Part shown: one piece after another, positions 32,991 to 44,536 of the stretch
Layout of the letters: each line of letters opens with the position of its first letter
Numbering within the stretch: position 1 is the stretch's first letter
Assembly: GCA_948567375.1 (NCBI GenBank)
Contig: OX419755.1
Location: forward strand, 71,366,944 to 71,430,943
Length of the DNA: 64,000 nucleotides
From: Lunularia cruciata
Lineage: Eukaryota > Streptophyta > Marchantiopsida > Lunulariales > Lunulariaceae
Reading direction: 5' to 3'
The notes under the pieces: generated by a model
Database searches by the model: none
The model's input: the letters and a program-made list of their open reading frames with translations, nothing else
What the model was told of the DNA's origin: nothing
Program-made: the position numbers and the translations under genes

Positions 32991-33726
32991 TGTAATACTC
33001 CGAGCACAAGAGAAGAGAGAAAACACAGATTGCACACTCAAACAATCGATTCCCCAAGGGAGCACCTTCTCTTTATATAGACAAAGAGGATCTCGCCAAG
33101 GAAGCTCCACCATAGGATTAGGGACACAGATAGGTGACATGTCAGCAAGCTCCACCCTTGGATTACTTACTTGGATGGGTGACATGTCTGGTCTAGGTCC
33201 TATCGGGTTGGTCAAACAAGCTTTGACCGGAGGGAATCTTTTAGGGAATCTTCCTGTAGGAATCTCAGAATCATATGAGTAAGGTACCATTGGAAAGCTC
33301 TCGACGAGACAGAGCAGGGGGGAGGGAAGGCCAGCCTTTTCTCCATTGGGAGGGGGAATTTGCACATTTTTGAGGCCTAATTCATCCATTTAGGCCTCCA
33401 AAATTGCCTCCAAATATTTCAGGCATATTTTTGTTCCTACTCTATTAGTAGAAGTCCCCTTTTGCTGATACCTCTTTTTGATTTGTTTAGTCCATCATGT
33501 GTAACATCCTTCCATATATTACGAAACCAATTCTCACCTTTAAATCATATGTCTAGCTATTGGTTCTAAGGTTCTCAAGTCTATTTTGGTTTTTGCCCTA
33601 TTAGTAGAAGTACTCTTTTGGTGATACTTCTATCTTATCTATTTTTACCATCATGTATAACATCATTCTAGATGTTACCAAACCAAATTTCACATCTAGA
33701 TCATATGGCTAGCTCTTGGTATTACA
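32991..33726 (-). repeat. Solo LTR-1 inserted in the gag of element E
   Basis: A 736-bp complete LTR from TGTAATACTCC to GGTATTACA, flanked by perfect CATGT duplications (32986-32990, 33727-33731). Gag sequence is continuous when it is removed. No internal region remains, so an LTR-LTR recombination removed it. Confidence 0.9.
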
Positions 33727-33731
33727 CATGT

Positions 33732-34577
33732 CTTCTTCATCTATAGCAACAATGTGGCTTTATTGATGACTAGGGTTGGTGTCATTGGCATGAGTGTCAT
33801 TCCAAGTACTTCAACCTCTAGTATTGAGTTTTATTATGTTCCCCTTCTTGCATTGCCTGATCATTCCTAAAGGTAATACTTGACTCCGCAATGCCTCCAT
33901 GGTCGTCTTGATCTCCCAAAACTTGTTCAACATCCGTTGCATTCCTTGCATCAAATCCTATAATTTTGGTTCCATGATTCCTACACACGACTTTGCTCAA
34001 ATGCTACTTCCTACTTCAATAGAGAGTTAATATGATCACTTGGGAGGGGGCACGGACTGTTGGGACTACCATTAGGACTTCAAAGTCTATCACTCATTGA
34101 TAATATTCCTCATCACAATTGCAGACTACAAAATCCTTAAATAACACTTTTGGTCTAACCACATAAAAAAATTCTACTTGAGTGTTGAAGGAGAGAGGAT
34201 TTGGTATATTCAGATCCATCACAACCAAATGTAGATTGAAAAATCCTATTTTCTATTGTAGATCACTATAGGTAGAATCCTTGAGTTTGGTGAATTCATC
34301 ATTATATCCATGAGCTTTGCTTTGAAATGATAAATGAGATATACTCACTTGCTCTCACTAGGTATATATAATCTTGAAGTGGAACAGATTTAGGAACAGA
34401 GAGTGGGATGCATGAAATTGTACTCCATGAATCTCCATCCTATCCTCTCTCTAAAACACTCCTAATCTATCAATTTCACTATGGTTTCTCTCCTTGAATT
34501 ACTCAATCTCAATAGCCCATGTTCCTCCAAGAAGGGTGATCCACTCTCTTGGATTGGAACACCTACTTTGATACCAT
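33732..34577 (-). pseudogene. Element E: N-terminal gag, pre-gag ORFs and primer-binding site
   Basis: The minus strand aligns with 1262-2100 of element A. It holds the gag N-terminus near 33980, decayed ORF 1b and 1a sequence at about 34020-34420, and the primer-binding site (ATGGTATCAAAG) at 34566-34577, adjoining the 5' LTR. Confidence 0.75.
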
Positions 34578-35172
34578 TGTAATATTCCAAGGATAGGAGA
34601 ACTCACAAAAGAAAACCCAAAAGAAGAAACACAAGCTTCACACTCAAAACTCCGATGCCCCAAAGGAGCATCTTGTCTTTATTATATAGCAAAGAGGATT
34701 CCCTCAAAGGAAGTTCCACCCTTGCATCAGATACATGGATTGGTGATATCTTAGTGACTTGTACCCTTAGATTAGTTGCATGTATAGGTGACATGTCAAT
34801 TTTTTTCCTATCTGGTTGGTCAAACAAGCTTTGATCAAAGGGAATCTGTAGAGAATCTTCTTGTATGAATCTCCAAATTGCATGGGTGAAGTATCGTTGG
34901 AAAGCTCTTGCCAAGAAAAACTAGGGAGAGGAAGGCCAACCTTTTTTACCTTAGGGAGACTTGATGCATTTTCAAGGTCTAATTGATCCATTTAGGCCTC
35001 TAAAATTGGCTCTAAAGTTTTTAGGCTATTTTTTACTTTTACACTATTTGTAGAAGTACTTTTTTGGTGATACCTCTATCTGATCTACTTATTCCATCAA
35101 ATATAACATTTTTGTAGATATTACCAAGACAATTTTCATCTCTAGATAATATATCTAGCTATTGGTGTTACA
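34578..35172 (-). repeat. 5' LTR (LTR-1) of element E
   Basis: 595 bp from TGTAATATTCC to GGTGTTACA. It is shorter and more diverged than the A and I LTRs, which fits E being older. Confidence 0.85.
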
Positions 35173-38038
35173 CTAGCACATTGGTTGATTTGGCAAATTT
35201 CTTGTTAATGTGCTCCTATAGTCAAACTACTAGTTAGTCAATTGTTTTTTCCAAGTAGACCTTTGATTCTAGAGTTTAAATCTGTAACTTTAGCTTGTAG
35301 AGTTTGGTGTGGTGTGGCTTTACTTGTGTTGCTTTCTTTGCAAGTCCCACCAATTGGTCCTTTGCCTCTCACATTTGTTAGAGTATCTTTATCTTCTACT
35401 CTTCTAGGCCAATGCAAATTGTATGTACTTCAACCATAAAATCTTCTCTCATTTGACCTCCTTCTCCTCCTCCTTTAGTTCTTCTTGCATCTTGTTTGTG
35501 TTGAAGATTCACTTTCATGTGATAGTCATTCCATCGCACTTCCATTGCTACCACACTCACCTTGGCTACATCCAATTTGCTTTGGATGTGAGGTACTTCC
35601 TCATCTTGACTTCTCAATTGTTCCTCAAACTCCTATGAACTAAGCTAAATGGACCCTTAAGTCTTCTTGTAATCTCTTGATTTCTTATTCTTACTACCTA
35701 AACCGTGTAAGAAGCAAAGTAGTATGCATCCTTGCCTTGAAGTTCCCATACACTAGAGCACTCTAGTGTATGGGAACTTCAAGGCAAGGATGCAGACTAC
35801 TTTGCTTCTTACATGGTTTGGCTTTTTGGGCTTCCTCCTTATATTGATTATGCATCTCTTTATATTTCCTCCGTTGTCTTGGCCTAATCTACCCTTACCA
35901 AGTAGGAGTTATTGTGTAGTCTTCATACAAGAGAAGTATAATTGGTGATATCTTGGTAGTAGTCTTGATAAATTGATAGAATTTCCTCCAATATGTTATT
36001 GGAGCAAGAATGCCCAACCCCTTGGAATTAGAAGAATGGTACACCCATTTCTATTATACCACCTATAGAGGTTCTCTCTTTTGTCTTTGATATCAATCCT
36101 ATCTTTTGTTTGACCTTTGGGTAACATAGGTTCTTCTTCTTCCACTTGCTTCTTCTCTTCTAAAGGCCTTCTTTCTTCTTTGTCAATCTTTGCTTATTCT
36201 TTGCTTGTTTCTTTGTTTGTTTCTTGATTGCTGGACCTTTGGCTTTGGGTACTTGACCTTTGGGTTTGGGTATTTCTTCTTCCTCACCCTTTATATCCAA
36301 AGGTCCCACTTCCTCATCATGGGCTGCTTTGGTGTGTATTACTCTTCTGGCCTGAAGGTCTTCTTCCTTGTTTGGTTGTGGCTACTAAAGTTCTTTGCAG
36401 TTCTCCTTTTGTTGGTGCAAATTTTGCATCTTTGTATTTCTCATTGTCTTCCTCCTTTTTTGAAGACAATTACATGAGTAAGAGTGAATTCTCTCTTTCA
36501 TGTTCTCCTTCATTGTTAGTTTCTTTGGCCTCTCCTTCCAAAGACTCTTCAATCACATGAGGGTTCTTCCTTGCACCCTTCACCTTTACCTTTGGTCTTG
36601 CAAGTATTTCTTTATTTTCATGTTGAAGCCAAGTGTACTACTTGCTTTTTATGCATACTCTTTGCTGGCTAATTTGTACTTTTGCTACATTACTCTCCCT
36701 TCTAATTGTGATGCAAAGTACCCCTTTGGATAGAAGTGACTAAGGAACTTATTCCTTTGTAAGGAGAATCATTCCCATATAGAAATGGAGCACAAATGGA
36801 GATAGATGTGTCATTCTTCCTTCCTTGTTCATGTCTTTTCACATGTCTTGGGTCAAAGTGTATAACATGTGCACCCAACTCACCAATTGCCTTTTATACA
36901 TGAATTTGAAGAAGATTGATTGGCTAGAGTTGAGGTAGGTTGTTCTCTTTGACTTGAATAACTTCATGACTACCTCAACAATAACGCTTCAAGTGAGATC
37001 ATGGTAACCTCCTACTTTTTACCTATTATTAGTCTTTAGTTCATTGAAGTATGCATTCAAACCCTTCTCCAAGTTCTTGTTTGGTCAATGCCATTGGGTC
37101 TCCAAGTTCATCATTCTTGGTGGCAAAGTTTCTAAGCAAGGACATCTCTCTAGTGCTCCTTAGTCCAAAAAAACAAGTTTCTTCTAAGGTTGATCATTAT
37201 TGGGTCCCTAATTTCTCTAATTTATAGATCATCTCTAAGTACTTAATTCCTAGCTCCATGGCAACAAGCCCAATTTCTTGTTATGAATTATGTATGCTCT
37301 ATGATGCAATGCCAATTTGTGTATGGTCAATGGTTTAATAATCACTTCAAGCACTTACCTAGGTTGCCTTGGTGCTATTACCATATTACCTCCTCTCACC
37401 ATAGTACTTCTAATTTTTTTAACAAAGGCAAACAAAAGTTTCTATCATGAAGGCCTATGAGAACTCAATGCCAAAGGTGGGAGAAACTCTTGATTGCTTT
37501 GGGCTCATAACTAACTTTAATATGAAAAATATGAAAGATTGCTATAAATGCCTTGATTTTAAAGCCTTAGCCTATCTATTACATATCTTCATTGGCTTAG
37601 TTGTGGTTGAGTGGTCTCAATCTACACATGCAAGTACTTTTGTGGCATTTATTTATCTAGATGGCAACACATTCAAACCATTGTACTTCCTTTAGGGCCA
37701 AATGTCTTTAAAGTGTATGTCTTTGGCAATAAAGGTCTTTGGGTCAAAGGTTAGTAGTGGTGAAGGTCTTTGAGCTGAAGGTTGGTGGTGCCAAAGGTCT
37801 TTGGTCTTGTACTCCTTTGACATGGATCCTCCTCTAGCTCAACCTCTTCAAATTCATTTCTTTTAAATCCTTTTTTTCCTTTGAGCTCATTCTTCTTACC
37901 TATGAAATTGTCTTCTACTTTGAAGGTAAGTAGTATTAAAAAACTCTCTATCCTTGGCAAGCCTATAGCCTAGCATAAGCTTAATAAAAGGTCATAAAAC
38001 TAAACAAAAATAGGATTTTGGCAAAAAGGTAATCACTA
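35173..38038 (-). pseudogene. Element F: coiled-coil protein remnants right of E
   Basis: The minus strand shows broken frames rich in Lys, Glu and Arg. One is a coiled segment at 35396-35617. A Lys-rich tract with P-K-P-K-G and K-K-Q-T-K-K-Q lies near 36200-36290, and another Lys/Glu frame (K-N-E-L-K-G-K-K-G-F-K) is at 37751-37960. Plus-strand frames of similar length are hydrophobic mirror images and were not accepted. A 120-bp palindrome interrupts the region at 35700-35819. Confidence 0.45.
35700..35819. repeat. Near-perfect 59-bp inverted repeat with a 2-bp spacer
   Basis: Arm 1 is 35700-35758, spacer CA is 35759-35760, arm 2 is 35761-35819. The reverse complement of arm 1 matches arm 2 at 57 of 59 positions by direct comparison. 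It lies in an otherwise heavily decayed region, so the palindrome must be young compared with its surroundings, or an assembly artefact. Confidence 0.9.
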
Positions 38039-38040
38039 AA

Positions 38041-38206
38041 AATACTTATAGGACATTCTACCATGAAGCTTTTGAGATGCTTTTAGAATATTTCTAGTAT
38101 CATAGAGTATGCTAATTATACTTCCTTTTCTCTATAATTTTTTATTCCACTAACTCATTAGCCCTTACTAACCCTTTGATTAACTCCATATTGTTACATA
38201 TTTGGA
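38041..38206 (-). repeat. Degenerate LTR-2 copy (K), right part
   Basis: It follows the last third of LTR-2 (AAGCTTTTGAGATGCTTTTAG to CTCCATATTGTTACA). Sequence to its right (TATTTGGACATTAATAATTGGTGAT) resembles the polypurine-tract side of element G, so K was a 3' LTR on the minus strand. Confidence 0.6.
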
Positions 38207-38300
38207 CATTAATAATTGGTGATGCATAGTGCATATATACATTGCTACACAATATACTACTAAATATTAATACCAATATTATACACTAAACAATCACAAT

Positions 38301-38888
38301 TGTAATACTTTGAGGACAAGAGAACTCTCCAAGAGAAATACAAGAGAAAAAACATAAGCTTCACACTTAATACCTTAATGTTCCAAAGAAGCACATTCTC
38401 TTTATTATGTAGCAAAGAGGATCCCTCAAAGGAAGCTCCATCCTTGGATCAGATATATGGATTGGTGATATGTCAACAAGCTCCACCCTTAGATTAGTTG
38501 CTTGGATGGGTGACATGTTGGTCCTTGTCTTATTTGGTTGGCCAAACAAGTTTGATTGTAAGGAATCTTTAGGAACTCTTCTTGTAGGAATCTAATAATC
38601 ACATGGATGAAGTATCGCTCTCAATGAGACAAAACTAAGAGAGGGAATGCTAGCCTTTCCTCCAATGGGAAGGAAGGTGTCCCATTTTCAAGGCCTAATT
38701 CATCTATTTAGGCCTCCAAAATTAGCTTTGAAGTTTTTAGACTATTCTTGGTTCTTGCCCTACTAATGGAAGTACTCTTTTGTTGATACCTCTATCTAAT
38801 CTACTTACTCTATCATATATAACATCCTCCCATATGTTACCAAACCAAATTTCACCTCTAGATAATATGTCTAGCTATTGGTATTACA
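38301..38888 (-). repeat. Solo LTR-1
   Basis: 588 bp from TGTAATACTTTGAGG to GGTATTACA. Flanks ACAAT (38296-38300) and ACAAC (38889-38893) give a duplication with one mismatch. No internal region. Confidence 0.8.
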
Positions 38889-38982
38889 ACAACTCATATA
38901 GAAATTACACACAAACTCCAAAGACCCACAGTAAATAATTGTTAGAAAATCAGATCAAGTATCAAATTTGAAGACTCAACAC

Positions 38983-39704
38983 TGTAATACTCTGAGTGCA
39001 GGAGAGGAGAGAAAACACAGACTTCACACTCAAACATTTGATGCTCCAAGGGAGCACCTTCTCATTATTATATAGCCAAAGAGGATCTCCTCCAAGGAAG
39101 CTCCACCATAGGATTAGGCACATAGATAGGTGACATGTCAGCAAGTTCCACTCTTTGATTACTTACTTGGATGGGTGACATGTTGGTCTAGGTCCTATCT
39201 AGCTGGTCAAACAAGCTTTGACCGGAGGGAATCTTCTTGTAGGAGTCTCAGAAATCACGTAAGGTACCATTGGAAAGCTCTCGACAAGAAAAACCAGGGG
39301 GGAGGGAAGGCCAACTTTTCTTCTTTGGAGGGGCATCTGCACATTTTCGAGGTCTAAATCATCCGTTTAGGCCTCCGAAATTGCCTTCAAAGATTTCAGG
39401 CATATTTCGGTTCTTACTCTTATTAGTAGAAGTCCTCTTTTGGTGATATCTCTTTCTAATCTATTTAGTCCATCATGTGTAACATCCTTCCAGATGTTAC
39501 CAAACCAATTCTCACCTTTAAATCATATGTCTAGCTATTGGTTCTAAGGTTCTCAAGTCCAAATCAGTTTTTGCCCTATTAGTAGAAGTACTCTTTTGGT
39601 GATACTTCTATCTGATCTATTTTGACCATCATGTGTAACATCATTCTAGATGTTACCAAACCAAATTTCACATCTAGATCATGTGGCTACCTCTTGGTAT
39701 TACA
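38983..39704 (-). repeat. Solo LTR-1 with perfect target duplication
   Basis: 722 bp from TGTAATACTCTGAG to GGTATTACA, flanked by AACAC at 38978-38982 and 39705-39709. It is close in sequence to the LTRs of A and I, so it is relatively young. Confidence 0.9.
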
Positions 39705-39709
39705 AACAC

Positions 39710-40739
39710 TAAATATAAACTACAAATATGCCTAGATCATATCATTAAGCCACACCCACTCTAGCTATGAGAATCCAAGTGATGCTTACTAGCCTTTGTC
39801 CACCATAGCCAAGAGCTCAAAGGCTCAACATAGAAAAAGTGAGCTCTATGGAGCTGCACTTTGAGTTGAGATACTAGAGTAGCTAAGGATCTAGCCTTAA
39901 TGGTACATTTGATGGCCCACTTGACAATGCAAACAATATCCCAATGGTGCAATCAATCAACCTACTACCATATCTAGCTACCATAAGAAGTCCTTGAGCA
40001 AATTTTGATAATATGGTGACTACCAAAACCATCAATCTAGCATCCTATCAAACTAGCTTCAACGCTTCAAATGTTGTGATAGTTATTACATGTATAGACA
40101 TTACTACACATTGTACATGATTTTCAACATCATAAACTACAAAAAAATCATATAGAAGTCACACATAAACTCCACAAACACATAATTGCACTCTACTTGA
40201 TGGTTAGTTCCCTCTAACTCTAGATATCCATCTAATCTAAGTATATGATATGTCCTATGGTGAGCAAATATCACAAGGTTGGGTGCTATCAAGCCTCTTG
40301 TTAGTTGTGTTTCTATAATGTATATCACACAAAGAATGAATTAGCTATAATGTCAAATACATTGAAGGCATAGCCACTGCCCTTGAGAAATCACTGTGAA
40401 AGGAGGGGTATGCAAACCTGCCATATACCATGATCCTCTCAAGAAAGTATCACATAATAACATAGAATCATCTCTATCCAAAGAGTCACATAACATACAC
40501 TGCAAGCTTGCACATACAATTTCTAAGCTTAGGTTCATCATGTTATCAATGTTTGGGAGGTAGTATGGCACATAATTGCACACATGATCCTTAAAAACAA
40601 CAAAAGTCACCATCATGTCAAACAACACCATTGTGTCCTTCCAACATAAGGACTCTAGAAGGCAAAACCTTACACACTCTCAAGATAGTGTGGCATGTAG
40701 TAACATCAATTATTGTTGGTACAATCTATTATAGATATA
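39710..40739. other. Unassigned repeat-like sequence
   Basis: No gene recognised. Around 40090-40190 it resembles the host sequence flanking the solo LTR at 38301-38888 (short matches such as CATATAGAA and CACA-TAAACTCCA). This suggests a duplicated or dispersed repeat. The minus-strand frame at 40353-40631 (92 codons) has no recognisable motif. Confidence 0.35.
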
Positions 40740-42560
40740 TATAATCACCGGAATGAACCAATGGATTGAGGATCTATAACCTCCTCTTCAAATAGTGGCA
40801 TAATGTAAGGTATTCCTATGTTGAGCAATTGCTAATCTATTAAATGATACTGGCATCACTCTCCAAAAGATCTTTATTTTTTGAAAACATGTGCTCACTC
40901 ATATATCCAAATCATCCAATTTCAAAACTACAAAAAAATCATGGCAAATAGTTGCAAGTAAATTTGGATCTCATCCGTAGAAATATAAAGACAAAGATGC
41001 TTGTTGATTAAAACTAACAACCCATAGCCAACCAAGGTAACTAGAGAACCAAATCTTCCAAGTGACCTCTTGACAAACCATACTTATGCAATCCTTTCTT
41101 TGTTATTTGAACCACTCTCTACTAACCCATCTACCTCAAGGTGATCTTGGGAGGTAATATGGTGATCAATCAAGGCCTTGTCACACAAGACTTGAAACTC
41201 TCCCAAGAAAATTTGTACTCTCATTAGTCAAGACCTTGGTTGGTGCACCAAAATAACTAAGAACTCAATCCAAGAACAAGGAATTTGTCCTTTTATTAGA
41301 ATTGTCAAGAAATTCCACTAACTCAATCCACTTGGAGTAGTTCTTCACCATAAGTAAAACATATTGATGATGTGTTACAATCAATAATAAAGGTCCAACA
41401 AAGTCTAAACTCCAATAGTAACCCAACCCCATGATAGGTAATAGGTGTAACTAGGGCATACAAGCATTCTACTTGGTTATATCATACTCTAACTTGGTCA
41501 CAAACCACCCATTTGACACCAAAAAACTATACATTGGTTTGCATGCGGTGCCACCAATAATGACTTTGAAATAAACTATATGTCCACTTTATTCCAAAAT
41601 GTGCTAACTCCTTGTGAGCCTGTCATTCAAAATATGACCTTTGAGATGGAAGAGGTACTCCTTGCACTCTACCATCCTCCCGTACTCAAAGAAGATGTAT
41701 ACTCTATCTAAACTGCTTGGCTTGCTGGAGTGTATGGTCTCTTTCCTTGGCACTAATTGTGCCACACACGATACCAATACAAAGATAGTCTATCACCAAG
41801 ATATAATCATGAATATCTTGCTGACTTCTATTAATATCTCCACTCTCTAAATCAAAGACCTCAATAACTACTCTTATCTATACTTTGAGAGATACCACCA
41901 AAACTCAAATCCATATACACAAAAATCTAAATGCATGCCAAATTGACACCATCTCTTCATTTATCTTACCATGCCAACGTGCTCTTGTTTGATCATGTTG
42001 GCTAGTACATAGATTTGTACTCAACCAATCTGCATCATGATTTGTCACTTTATATCTATGAACAATCATGGAATCATACTCTTGTAAAATCAAAGCACAT
42101 TGTGCAAATTTCCTTGAAATCTTATCATACTCTATCAACCACTTCAATGATTTATGATCAATCATAAGAGTGAAGAGCTTTTCAAAAAAGAAAAATCTAA
42201 AATGTGCTATTGCACACATTATTGCCAAGCATTGCTTCTTATATAAATTTCACTTTCTCTTTGTTGAATTGTTGGAGCAACTAACATATGCCACTACAAA
42301 CTTCTTCCCCTCATTATTTTGATAAGTGAGTATTTCTCCAAGCTCCAATGTACTCCAATCAACATGAACCTAGAACTGATGTCCTTTGATCTATCTCCTA
42401 AGGATAGGAGAGGATGTCAACTTTTCCGTGAGCTCCACAAAAAATTTGTCTTATTCATCATCCCAACACCACTCTTGTATCAACTTGGTCAACTTTATCA
42501 AAGCCTTGGCAATTACACTAAATCTTCTCACATGTTGGTGATAACAAATTTCCAATCCAA
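40740..42560 (-). pseudogene. Element J: RNase H and integrase remnants of another Ty3/Gypsy lineage
   Basis: The minus strand, from right to left, shows RNase H (Q-C-L-A-I-M-C-A-I-A-H-F-R near 42220, I-D-H-K-S-L-K-W-L, V-T-N-H-D-A-D-W-L-S). The end of that domain, G-K-I-N-E-E-M, is at about 41960. Further left is an integrase core: Y-S-K-W-I-E-L-V-E-F near 41330 and Y-F-G-A-P-T-K-V-L-T-N-E near 41240. Sequence differs clearly from A/E/I and G/H, so this is a separate lineage. Stops throughout; no LTRs identified. Confidence 0.75.
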
Positions 42561-43838
42561 GGGATGCTTACACTACTCAAATTTGTAGGTCAAAGAATAC
42601 ATGCAACTGCTAAACCTTGGTTTGCTAAAGCCTTAGTCCGGCAAATAGATAGTGAGAACCCAAATACTCAAACTAATCCTGGAGAATCTACACTTCTCAT
42701 AATGTTATTTGAGTCCATGAGATCTCAATCTCCCAAACACCTCCAACAAATGTCTCCTTCCTTGACATATGTAAGGTGCTTAATTAACCTACATGTAAGA
42801 AGATAAGATTCTAAATGTATAGTGAGGATGAGCAAAGAAGATCTTGGCTTCCCTCAATCATTAGATACAGTTGGCTTATAGTAAGAAGAGTATATAAGGC
42901 TTTGACTTAAGTGTACATATTCATTCATTCCCTTTATCTTGACATAGCAAAAGAGCCAAAATCTCTTCTTCTTTTTTGCCATCATTTTGAGTATATAACA
43001 ATAAAAAAACTACAAGATAGTGACATTTCTCTTCAATTCAATCATTCTAGAATTATCTATTACTTGCCATTGTATCACTTTTTGGTTAGTATTGGGTTAT
43101 CAGAATCAGTTCTTTATTTGTTTTAACTTTTGTACATATTATTTACTTTTCTACTCAAATTATCCTAAGTATAATTTAATAATATAATTCTTTTTTCCTC
43201 CCAAATATAATCCATTTCACTATTTTCTTCTTTATTCTATATTTTAATTTTGAAAATGATGTCCCATCAAAGGATCAAGACCAAGACAATACTTCCATTC
43301 TCTATAAAAGATGTGATTACAAATCTTGTGTAATGCATTATCAACTCTAAGTAAATGGTGATGTTGGGTTTTGAAAATTGACCATAATTTTTTTGTCTTG
43401 TGTGAGTTTGGTGAATAGATTATTAACATATGCAAACTTTTGCCTATAAAAGGTATTATGGTGAGGTTGATAATGGAATTTTTGGGATTCTTTGCATTCT
43501 GTGCATCTCAAAACAATACATCTATATTTTATAGGGTCTTAATGAAGTTTGTATGATCAAGTTTTTCCTTGAGTTCTAATGGGCATTTAACATAGAGGTG
43601 GTAATTTCAAGAACCAATGGAGAATTTTTCTTTCAAAATAGTGCTTTTTTTCATGATAGTGATTATCAATGAGCAAAGCATTGTATAGGCCTTATGCTCT
43701 ACACATCTAATTGAAGCATTTTGCCCAAATATACTTTACATCACAAATATATACTTGAAATTTTTTGCATATAATGTTCTTTGCAACTTTATGTGAATAA
43801 AATACTCAATTTTATTATATTATAATTGGAGAATTCTA
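42561..43838. other. AT-rich unassigned sequence
   Basis: No coding region supported. A TATA-like GAGTATATAAGGC lies at about 42888, within sequence reminiscent of an LTR promoter, but no LTR boundaries were found. The plus-strand frames at 42564-42806 and 42911-43126 are short and without motifs. Confidence 0.35.
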
Positions 43839-44536
43839 TACTAAAATACCCATCAGTGCATGTATGCTCTTTTTATTTAATTTGGTATTGCAAGCAATTG
43901 AAGATGTTGTTTATATGCATGTAACCAAGTTTCTATATTAATCAAGATTACTTAGAGTTATTCATAGCTAAGATAAAGGTGATTTTATTTTAAATTAAGT
44001 TGAAAAGATGAGAACCATTATTTTACCTTCTAATGTATTAATTTTGCATTATTTCTAGATGTTTGGTTTTGAGGAAAGAGTTAAGAACTCTTAGATCCAT
44101 GAGCCTTTTGAGTTTGGAATTTTCTTTTGTCTCAGGATAATCTATGTGAGTGAAGCTTTGATTTAGTTGGGTCAAGATAAGACCACATGCTTAATGGATT
44201 GTTCCTATAAGCTTGGATATTCCTTTAGAATTTTGTCTTTATATGAATTTTTGCCTAATAACATGAGCTACTTTAGTAATCAATAACTTTGGCGTGTAAC
44301 TATCTCACAAGCATATAAATTATGGACAAGGAGGTGGTCAACATCATCTTTTTATTTGTAGCTATCTTTCTCTCATTGAGTTCTCTAGTGAATAATGGCT
44401 TGAGTCTTGGATTTTCTTTTGAGTTTTAGCATTTGAGGAGTGAGATAAATTTTGGTTCTTTGCCTTCTTAGTCCATGATGCACTACTTTAATAGCCATCA
44501 GAGGTTTATCTTGAGCAAGAGGTAGGCTGGCTCACA
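43839..44536 (-). repeat. Diverged LTR-3 copy
   Basis: It aligns in inverse orientation with the solo LTR at 3964-4654 over its whole length. Examples are GGGTCAAGATAAGACCACATGC near 44170 and GCTGGCTCACA at the right end (44526-44536). It is much more diverged than that copy, so it is an older insertion. No adjacent internal region was recognised. Confidence 0.75.

Larger units (their letters stand above)
25727..35172 (-). mobile_element. Element E: Ty3/Gypsy element with LTR-1 ends, carrying several later insertions
   Basis: 3' LTR at 25727-26474, 5' LTR at 34578-35172, flanked by CTAGA (25722-25726) and CTAGC (35173-35177), a duplication with one mismatch. The internal region is minus-strand pol/gag of the A/I type, more decayed than either. 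It is interrupted by element D (28239-30119), a solo LTR-2 (30742-31163) and a solo LTR-1 (32991-33726). Its 3' LTR contains a LINE fragment. Confidence 0.85.
24600..38038 (-). mobile_element. Element F: probable old member of the coiled-coil-ORF family, split by element E
   Basis: The left end TGTTGCGACAACCC resembles the inverted 3' end of B, C and D (TGTGACAACC). The right end is GGTAATCACTA, a decayed version of the 5' terminus. Without element E (25727-35172) the unit is about 4 kb, close to C. The interior, 35173-38038, encodes on the minus strand basic and acidic stretches of the same style (for example P-K-P-K-G-Q-V-P-K-A-K-G near 36260, and a coiled segment at 35396-35617). No target duplication is evident. 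Assignment is by end similarity, size and protein style. Confidence 0.5.

Noticed and set aside
36190-36560. Hydrophobic, Trp/Leu/Phe-rich plus-strand ORFs resembling membrane proteins
   Set aside because: They are the mirror of Lys/Glu-rich coding sequence of element F on the minus strand, which produces Leu/Phe-rich complements.
34578-38888. LTR-1 copies at 34578 and 38301 bounding a coiled-coil element as a single unit
   Set aside because: The left copy is the 5' LTR of E, with its primer-binding site on the other side; the right copy has its own target duplication and no primer-binding site beside it.
38301-39704. Two neighbouring LTR-1 copies as the two LTRs of one short element
   Set aside because: Each copy has its own flanking 5-mer duplication (ACAAT/ACAAC and AACAC/AACAC), and the spacer of under 100 bases has no primer-binding site or polypurine tract.
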